Assembly (NCBI GenBank): GCA_025357175.1
Contig: JANXPS010000168.1
Span: forward strand, 1-12,336
Source of the DNA: Deltaproteobacteria bacterium
GTDB lineage: Bacteria > Desulfobacterota > Deferrimicrobia > Deferrimicrobiales > Deferrimicrobiaceae
Length of the DNA stretch: 12,336 nt
Direction of reading: 5' to 3'
Under the pieces are notes generated by a model, which searched no databases, was not told where the DNA came from, and was given only the letters and a program-made list of their open reading frames with translations. Position numbers and translations under genes: made by a program. Position 1 is the first letter of the stretch, and each line of letters begins with the position of its first letter. This document shows positions 7,542 through 12,336 of this stretch, one piece after another.

Positions 7542-8432
7542 CTATAACTCCTGTATGAAGACGTTGTTGAGTCCGAGCCGCTCGGCTGCGTTCACGGCCC
7601 GTTCGTATTCCTCTTCGGTCAATTTCCGGTCGAATCCCGGTTTGTCGTGCGCCTTCCAGGCCGGAAAATATTGTCCCATCAGCGACAGCGGCATCTCGGG
7701 ACCGAACGCTTCCCGGATGAACGACAGCACCGCTTCCGTCTCCTCGACCTGGCCCGGCAGTACGAGGTGCCTGATGAGCACGCCGCAGCGGGCTACACCG
7801 TCGTCGCCCGTCTCGAGCATGCCGACCTGACGGATCATCTCCCGGACCGCCACCTCGTTGTGACCCGCGTAATCCGCCGTTCCCGATGCCGCTTCCGCCA
7901 ACCCCGCCGACCGGTACTTGATGTCGGGCAGGTAGATATCGACGACGCCATCGAGAAAAGCCAGCCCCTCGGGCGAATCGTACCCATTGGTGTTGTAGAC
8001 CACCGGCAAGGTGAATCCGTTGTCCCGGGCGTGCGCCAGCGCGCCGATCAGGTGCGGAACGTTGGGCGTGGGGGTCACGAAGTTGACGTTGTGCGCCCCC
8101 TTTTTTTCGAGACCGATCAACCGGTCGCCCAGTTCCGCCGAGGTCATCTCCCGCCCGACCCCAAGCTTGCTGATCGGGAAGTTCTGGCAGAAAAAGCAGT
8201 CCATGTTGCAATTGCTGTAAAAGATCGTCCCGGACCCGCCGGTTCCGGAGATCGGCGGTTCCTCGCCGTGGTGGATCGATACGGCTGCGACCCTGGCCGA
8301 GACGCCCGCGCGGCAGAAGCCGAAACGCCCTTCGAGCCGGTTGGCGCCGCAGGCCCTCGGGCAAAGGATGCACGCGGCCAGCGACTCGTGCGCAACGCGG
8401 AAGCGTTCCCGCAATTCGGCCGCGTCAAGCAC
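7542..8432 (-). CDS. PflX-like radical SAM protein of unknown substrate
   Basis: Predicted radical S-adenosylmethionine iron-sulfur protein of 296 residues, resembling the PflX/COG1313 group of pyruvate-formate-lyase-activase relatives, whose substrate is not established. The radical SAM motif is C75-x3-C79-x2-C82 (CNMDCFFCQN), expected to bind a 4Fe-4S cluster that cleaves SAM. An N-terminal cysteine motif C21-x2-C24-x3-C28-x11-C40 (CILCPRACG...GFC) is typical of the group and may bind a second cluster or metal. The GSGTIF segment just before the radical SAM motif also fits. No signal peptide or membrane segment is seen, so it is probably cytoplasmic. The start is GTG at 8432, 18 nt after carA, with AGGGGAGGG 9 nt upstream. 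The stop abuts carB. The family assignment is fairly sure, but any link to carbamoyl phosphate or pyrimidine metabolism rests on position alone. No glycyl radical enzyme gene is in the window. Confidence 0.88.
   Translation of the reverse strand: MLDAAELRERFRVAHESLAACILCPRACGANRLEGRFGFCRAGVSARVAAVSIHHGEEPPISGTGGSGTIFYSNCNMDCFFCQNFPISKLGVGREMTSAELGDRLIGLEKKGAHNVNFVTPTPNVPHLIGALAHARDNGFTLPVVYNTNGYDSPEGLAFLDGVVDIYLPDIKYRSAGLAEAASGTADYAGHNEVAVREMIRQVGMLETGDDGVARCGVLIRHLVLPGQVEETEAVLSFIREAFGPEMPLSLMGQYFPAWKAHDKPGFDRKLTEEEYERAVNAAERLGLNNVFIQEL
7548..7553 (-). promoter_or_regulatory. Ribosome binding site fixing the TTG start of carB
   Basis: CAGGAG on the minus strand ends 6 nt before the TTG at 7541. 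It lies inside the last codons of the radical SAM gene, whose TAG stop (7544-7542) touches the TTG. It is the best Shine-Dalgarno near this junction and supports the non-ATG start together with the conserved CarB N-terminus. Ribosomes finishing the upstream gene may restart here. Confidence 0.7.
8100..8106 (-). other. In-frame A_AAA_AAG slippery heptamer
   Basis: Within the radical SAM gene, codons 109-111 read GAA AAA AAG on the minus strand and are followed by GGG GCG. This creates the heptamer A AAA AAG in exactly the phase that permits -1 slippage, inside a run of seven A then five G. A -1 shift would enter a long open frame ending near 7525. The motif is seen directly, but use as a frameshift site is unproven. 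I saw no clear Shine-Dalgarno-like stimulator upstream and did not verify a downstream hairpin. Confidence 0.3.
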
Positions 8433-8450
8433 TTCCTGTGGCCCTCCCCT

Positions 8451-9599
8451 TCAGATCGCCTCTTCGCCCAGCAGGAAGCGGTGGAACCGGTCGAACAGGT
8501 AGCGCGAATCGTGCGGGCCCGGCGACGCTTCGGGGTGATATTGGACAGAGAAGCAGCGCATCGAGGGCACGGAGAATCCTTCGACCGTCCGGTCGTTCAG
8601 GTTGACGTGCGTGACCCTGGCGAGGTCGCCGAGCGTCGCGGCATCGACCGCGAAATTATGGTTCTGGCTGGTGATCTCGACCTTCCCGGTTGCGAGGTCC
8701 TTGACCGGCTGGTTGCCGCCGTGGTGCCCGAACTTGAGTTTGTAGGTCTTGGCTCCGAGCGCGAGCCCCATGATCTGGTGCCCCAGGCAGATGCCGAACA
8801 TGGGAACCTTGCCGAGCAGGGATCGGACCGCATCGACCGTTCCCGGAACCCCTTCGGGAACGCCGGGCCCGTTGGAGAGAAAGACGCCGTCCGGGTTGTG
8901 GGCAAGGATGGAATCCGCAGAGGTCGATGCGGGAACGACCGTCACGTCGAAGCCGTGAGAGACGAGCATCCGCAAGATGTTCAGCTTGATCCCGCAATCG
9001 ATCGCCACGATCCTTGGAACCCGGCTGAATCGCGCGTGATAGACGGATGCGGGCAGGTATCCCTTGTCGAGTTCCCAGTCGCCCGTTTCCCAATGGTGTA
9101 CATGGTCGGTCGTCACTTCGCTGACCAGGTCGCGGCCCACGATCGACGGCATGGCCTTCGCCTTCGCGACCAGGCGGGCTTCGTCGAGATCCGCCGTGGA
9201 GATGACGCCCATCTGCGATCCCTTGTTCCGAAGGAGCCGCGTCAGCATCCGCGTATCGATGCCCGAGATCCCGCAGATGTGGAAGCGACGAAGATAGCCG
9301 TCGAGCGATTCGACGTGGCGCCAGCTCGAGGGCGTTCCCCACGCCTCCCGGACGATGAACCCCTCGACCCACGGCCTGGTGGACTCGACGTCCTCGGGGT
9401 TGATTCCCGTGTTCCCGATCTCGGGATAGGTCATCGTCACCATCTGCCCTTTGTAGGAGGGGTCGGTCAGCACTTCCTGGTAGCCCGACATCGAGGTGTT
9501 GAACACGATCTCCCCGCCCGACTCGCCTTCGTATCCGAAGCCCGTGCCGCGGAATACCGTCCCGTCGGCCAGAGCCAATATCGCCTTGCGTTCAGACAT
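8451..9599 (-). CDS. carA: Carbamoyl-phosphate synthetase, small (glutaminase) subunit
   Basis: Hydrolyses glutamine and channels ammonia to CarB. The protein is 382 residues from the ATG at 9599, the usual size. The N-terminal CPSase small-chain domain shows GEIVFNTSMSGYQEVLTDPSY (residues 29-49, key residues N34, S38, G39, Y40, Q41) and ITYPEIGN-like MTYPEIGNTG. The C-terminal class I glutamine amidotransferase domain has the nucleophile C271 in FGICLGHQ and the catalytic His/Glu in QYHPEASPGP. The start overlaps the pyrC end by 8 nt. A TTG one codon upstream (9602) is also possible, since a GGGGG tract (9609-9613) sits 6 nt from TTG and 9 nt from ATG. The cognate carB is not adjacent: a radical SAM gene lies between them. 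All catalytic features are intact. Confidence 0.97.
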   Translation of the reverse strand: MSERKAILALADGTVFRGTGFGYEGESGGEIVFNTSMSGYQEVLTDPSYKGQMVTMTYPEIGNTGINPEDVESTRPWVEGFIVREAWGTPSSWRHVESLDGYLRRFHICGISGIDTRMLTRLLRNKGSQMGVISTADLDEARLVAKAKAMPSIVGRDLVSEVTTDHVHHWETGDWELDKGYLPASVYHARFSRVPRIVAIDCGIKLNILRMLVSHGFDVTVVPASTSADSILAHNPDGVFLSNGPGVPEGVPGTVDAVRSLLGKVPMFGICLGHQIMGLALGAKTYKLKFGHHGGNQPVKDLATGKVEITSQNHNFAVDAATLGDLARVTHVNLNDRTVEGFSVPSMRCFSVQYHPEASPGPHDSRYLFDRFHRFLLGEEAI

Positions 9600-10896
9600 C
9601 AACCGAAACCCCCGTCATTTTCGAATAAGCGACGCGTCCCGCCCGGACGACGAGCGCGGCGCGGCCCTTCATCTTGCACCCCAGGAAAGGGCTGTTCTTC
9701 GATTTCGAGAAAACCTCTTCCTCTGTGAAATTCCACTCGATGTCGGGATCGACCAGCGTCACGTCGGCATCCGCGCCAGTGGAAAGGGAACCCTTGCCTG
9801 CGAGCCTGAGAATCCCCGCGGGATTCGTGCTGAGCAGCGCGACCAGTTTGGGCGGCGAAAGTTTTCCGTCGCGGACCAGCGCCAGGGTGAGCGGCAGCGC
9901 GGTCTGCAGCCCGATGATGCCGTTGGCCGCGTTGATGAATTCGCACCGTTTCACGTAATCCTCGTGGGGCGCGTGGTCGGTCGCGATCGCGTCGAGCGTT
10001 CCGTCGGCCAACCCCTCTATGATCGCGAGCCGGTCATCCTCGCCCCGAAGCGGAGGGTTCATCTTGGCGTGCGTGTCGTATCCCTCGATCGCGGCGTCGG
10101 TGAGCGTAAAGTAGTGCGGCGCGCTTTCGCCCGTGACGCGCAGTCCCGACCTCTTGGCCATCCGCAGGAGACCGACGCCCATCCGGGTGCTGATGTGCTG
10201 GAGGTGAAGCCTCCCCCCCGTCAATTTCGCGAGCAGGATGTCCCGTGCGATGGCGACCTCTTCGGCCTCGGCGGGAATTCCCGGGATGCCGAGCCGGAGC
10301 GCAGTGTCGCCTTCGTTGGCGGCCCCGTTCTCGCACAGCGCGTGGTCCTCGCTGTGGGCCAGGATCAGGTAGTCGAAACCCTTTGCGTATTCGAGCGCAC
10401 GCCGCATCATCAAAGCGTTCTCGATCGGCTTGCCGTCGTCTGAAAACGCGACCGCCCCGGCCTCGGCCATTTCGGTGAAATTGACCATCTCCTTGCCGTC
10501 AAGCCCGCGCGTAACCGCGGCGACCGGAAACACGTCGGCGGAACCGGTCTCGCGCGTGCGGTCGAGGATGCCTCGCGTGACGTCGGGGATATCGTTGACG
10601 GGGTTCGTGTTGGCCATGCAAACCACGGATGTGAAACCTCCGGCGATCGCGGCGGCCGTGCCGGTCCGGATGTCTTCCTTCCACTCGAATCCCGGGTCGC
10701 GCAGGTGGACGTGCATGTCGACCAGTCCGGGAACGACCCACTTTCCGGCCGCATCGATCACCTGTCCGTCGAAATTAGACGGTTCGGAGCCGGCCGGGAA
10801 GAATCCGGAAACCGTGTCGCCGTCGACCACGATGCTGCCGATCTCGTCTCTATTGTTGGCGGGATCGATCACCCGCCCTCCTTTAATGAGCAGCAT
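9592..10896 (-). CDS. pyrC: Dihydroorotase, type I
   Basis: Zinc-dependent amidohydrolase that cyclises N-carbamoyl-aspartate to dihydroorotate, the third pyrimidine step. The protein is 434 residues, in the range of bacterial class I enzymes. All metal and active-site positions expected for the family are visible: H62 and H64 in DMHVHLRD (with R66 for substrate), D154 in AFSDDG, H181 in LAHSED, H234 in LQHIST, and D307 in ATDHAPH. The intact site argues against an inactive pseudo-dihydroorotase that only scaffolds PyrB. The ATG at 10896 has GGGAGG (10902-10907) 5 nt upstream and lies 14 nt inside the pyrB end. The 3' end overlaps carA by 8 nt. Allantoinase or hydantoinase is the usual confusion within this superfamily, but the pyrB-pyrC-carA context makes dihydroorotase clear. 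Confidence 0.97.
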   Translation of the reverse strand: MLLIKGGRVIDPANNRDEIGSIVVDGDTVSGFFPAGSEPSNFDGQVIDAAGKWVVPGLVDMHVHLRDPGFEWKEDIRTGTAAAIAGGFTSVVCMANTNPVNDIPDVTRGILDRTRETGSADVFPVAAVTRGLDGKEMVNFTEMAEAGAVAFSDDGKPIENALMMRRALEYAKGFDYLILAHSEDHALCENGAANEGDTALRLGIPGIPAEAEEVAIARDILLAKLTGGRLHLQHISTRMGVGLLRMAKRSGLRVTGESAPHYFTLTDAAIEGYDTHAKMNPPLRGEDDRLAIIEGLADGTLDAIATDHAPHEDYVKRCEFINAANGIIGLQTALPLTLALVRDGKLSPPKLVALLSTNPAGILRLAGKGSLSTGADADVTLVDPDIEWNFTEEEVFSKSKNSPFLGCKMKGRAALVVRAGRVAYSKMTGVSVDV

Positions 10897-11815
10897 GGCT
10901 TCCTCCCGCCAGAAGATAGAGCAGAGCCATCCGGACCGCGACGCCCGAGGCGACCTGGTCGAGGACGGCGGACCTTGCGCAATCGGCCAGTTCGTCGGAC
11001 AGTTCGACGCCGCGGTTGATCGGGCCCGGATGCATGATGATGGCGTCTTCCTTGGCCAGCGAAAAGATGGCGCGGTTGAGACCGAAGTTTCGCGAATATT
11101 CCCGGATCGACGGGAACCATGGACTTTTTGTCCGCTCGGACTGGATCCGCAGCATCATCACGACATCGGCATCCTTGACCGCCTCCCGCATGTTCCAGGT
11201 CACGCGGGCGCCGCTCTTTTCGAGAGCCTTGGGAACCATCGTCGCGGGACCGCAAAGCCAAAGTTTCGCACCCATCCGGCCTAGCGAGTGCAGGTCGGAG
11301 CCGACCACCCGGCTGTGCAGGATGTCGCCGACGATCGCGATCTTCAATCCCGCGATCTTCCCCTTGGCCTTGAGGATCGTGTACAGGTCGAGAAGTCCCT
11401 GCGACGGGTGTTCGTTGGCGCCGTCTCCGGCGTTGATGACCGAGCAGCCGACGTGCTCCGACAGGAAGCGCGCGGCACCCGACGCCGAATGGCGGACGAC
11501 CAGCACGCTGGGCTTCATCGCCTCGATGTTGCGCGCGGTGTCGAGCAGCGTCTCGCCCTTGGTCGTACTCGAGGAAGAGGAGGTGAAGTTGACGACATCC
11601 GCCGAAAGACGCTTGCCCGCGATCTCAAACGAGGTGCGGGTGCGGGTACTCGACTCGAAGAACAGGTTGACGACGGTCTTGCCGCGCAGCGCGGGCACCT
11701 TCTTGATGTCCCGTGTCAGCACCTCTTCCATCGAGCGCGCCGTGTCGACCACGAATTCCATCTCTTCGGGGCTGAAATCGGACAGGCCCAGGACATGCCT
11801 CCGTCTCCATTCCAT
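10883..11815 (-). CDS. pyrB: Aspartate carbamoyltransferase, catalytic chain
   Basis: Joins carbamoyl phosphate and aspartate, the committed pyrimidine step. The protein is 310 residues from the ATG at 11815, the usual catalytic-chain size. The carbamoyl-phosphate loop STRTR is at 56-60, and K86 in the SSTTKGET loop matches the catalytic lysine loop supplied across the trimer interface. NAGDGANEHPSQ, a GDILHSRV segment and the aspartate-binding-domain HPGPINRG complete the set. The frame stays open upstream of the pyrR stop, but that part is shadow sequence. Alternative starts are GTG at 11818 and ATG at 11824. The latter overlaps the pyrR TGA as ATGA but sits only 1 nt from the AAAGGGG Shine-Dalgarno, whereas 11815 lies 10 nt from it and matches family N-termini. 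No pyrI regulatory chain is next to it, so control by PyrR is more likely than by CTP-binding PyrI. Confidence 0.96.
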   Translation of the reverse strand: MEWRRRHVLGLSDFSPEEMEFVVDTARSMEEVLTRDIKKVPALRGKTVVNLFFESSTRTRTSFEIAGKRLSADVVNFTSSSSSTTKGETLLDTARNIEAMKPSVLVVRHSASGAARFLSEHVGCSVINAGDGANEHPSQGLLDLYTILKAKGKIAGLKIAIVGDILHSRVVGSDLHSLGRMGAKLWLCGPATMVPKALEKSGARVTWNMREAVKDADVVMMLRIQSERTKSPWFPSIREYSRNFGLNRAIFSLAKEDAIIMHPGPINRGVELSDELADCARSAVLDQVASGVAVRMALLYLLAGGSHAAH

Positions 11816-11820
11816 CACGG

Positions 11821-12336
11821 TCATTCCCCTTTCGCCAGAACCATTTGATTCAGCTCGACGCACCACTGCGACCGGTCGCCTTCGACCCGGACGTCGACGG
11901 TTTCTTCCCACGAGGTGGGTACGTTGCGCCCGACATAATCGGCGCGGATGGGCAGCTCCCGGTGGCCCCGATCGATCAGGACAGCCAGCTGGATCGCACG
12001 CGGACGCCCGAGATCGATCAGCGCGTCCATCGCTGCCCGGATCGTGCGTCCCGTGAACAGGACGTCGTCCACGAGCACCACCTTCCGCTCGTCGATCGAG
12101 AAGGGAATCTCGGTCCGCTTGAGCTGCGGCTGGAAGACCGTTTTCGAGAGGTCGTCCCGGTAAAGGGTGATGTCGACGTAGCCGGCCGGGACATCGACCC
12201 CCTCGATCTCCCGAATCTTCTCGCGGATCGCCTGGGACAACGGAACCCCGCCCGAGCAGACGCCGACGAGGACGATGTCCTCGGCGCCCCGGTTCCGTTC
12301 GATGATCTCGTGCGTCAGTCGCGAAAGAACCCGCTC
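11821..12336 (-). CDS. pyrR: PyrR bifunctional regulator/uracil phosphoribosyltransferase, 5' end cut by window edge
   Basis: PyrR binds pyr leader RNA in response to UMP, attenuating the operon in bacilli, and often has uracil phosphoribosyltransferase activity. The visible 171 residues run from ERVLSRLTHEIIERNRG to the TGA at 11823-11821. Only about 10 N-terminal residues are missing compared with B. subtilis PyrR (181). The PRPP-binding motif VVLVDDVLFTGRT is intact, as are YRDDLS and the basic RGHRELPIRADYVGRNVPTS region. Equivalents of residues implicated in RNA binding (the helix-1 R..H....R pattern and the RGHRE....R arginines) are kept, so RNA binding is plausible. The pyrophosphate-loop segment reads GVCSGG where B. 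subtilis has GIKTRG. The leader RNA it would control lies outside the window, and no PyrR-binding loop is possible in the 5-nt gap to pyrB. Confidence 0.95.
   Translation of the reverse strand, partial: ERVLSRLTHEIIERNRGAEDIVLVGVCSGGVPLSQAIREKIREIEGVDVPAGYVDITLYRDDLSKTVFQPQLKRTEIPFSIDERKVVLVDDVLFTGRTIRAAMDALIDLGRPRAIQLAVLIDRGHRELPIRADYVGRNVPTSWEETVDVRVEGDRSQWCVELNQMVLAKGE
11826..11832 (-). promoter_or_regulatory. Ribosome binding site for pyrB
   Basis: AAAGGGG on the minus strand lies within the last codons of pyrR. Measured from its last G, ATG 11824 is 1 nt away, GTG 11818 is 7 nt away and ATG 11815 is 10 nt away. It therefore favours a start at 11815 or 11818 over the overlapping ATGA. 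Confidence 0.5.

Noticed and set aside
7525..8373. 282-codon minus-strand open frame overlapping the radical SAM gene in another frame
   Set aside because: It has no domain or plausible start context and is the -1 shadow of the radical SAM gene. It matters only as the frame reached if slippage occurs at 8100-8106.
7647..9728. 693-codon plus-strand open frame
   Set aside because: It is antisense to the radical SAM gene and carA and has the same low-complexity Arg/Asp-rich composition and no family resemblance. It is a shadow.
11816..11911. N-terminal extension of PyrB back to 11911
   Set aside because: The added residues are translated from pyrR in another frame and are Arg-rich. The family N-terminus begins at about 11815.

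Overview
The window is an ordinary-looking chromosomal segment from a GC-rich bacterium. All nine genes lie on the minus strand, so transcription runs from high to low coordinates. It reads as a de novo pyrimidine operon followed by a threonine pair. GC-rich codon use, a PyrR regulator, stand-alone CarA and CarB and a hom-thrC pair would suit a deltaproteobacterial (Desulfobacterota/Desulfuromonadota-like) lineage. That placement is only a weak guess, because no rRNA or other phylogenetic marker is present.

Region 1 (12336 down to about 4287) is the pyrimidine block. In order it holds pyrR (5' end cut by the window edge), pyrB (aspartate transcarbamoylase), pyrC (dihydroorotase), carA (glutaminase subunit of carbamoyl-phosphate synthetase), a PflX-like radical SAM protein, and carB (large synthetase subunit). 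Spacing is very tight: 5 nt, 14-nt overlap, 8-nt overlap, 18 nt, and 0 nt. CarA/CarB make carbamoyl phosphate, PyrB joins it to aspartate, and PyrC closes the ring to dihydroorotate. PyrR is the probable UMP-sensing regulator, but its target leader would lie beyond the right edge. The radical SAM gene between carA and carB has no known role in this pathway and is the one real oddity of the layout.

Region 2 (4278-2194) is recG, the branched-DNA helicase, starting 8 nt after carB and so probably read through from the pyrimidine operon.

Region 3 (2193-1) starts with an 85-nt gap holding a good sigma-70-type promoter. It is followed by hom (homoserine dehydrogenase with an ACT domain) and thrC (threonine synthase, 3' end cut by the window edge). 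No thrB is in view.

I saw no tRNA, rRNA, CRISPR array, insertion sequence, clear terminator or repeat family. The only non-coding stretch longer than about 25 nt is the recG-hom gap. Several long open frames on the plus strand are shadows caused by GC-rich codon bias. I found no convincing undescribed system. The leads worth a second look are the radical SAM gene inserted between carA and carB, and an in-frame A_AAA_AAG heptamer inside that gene.
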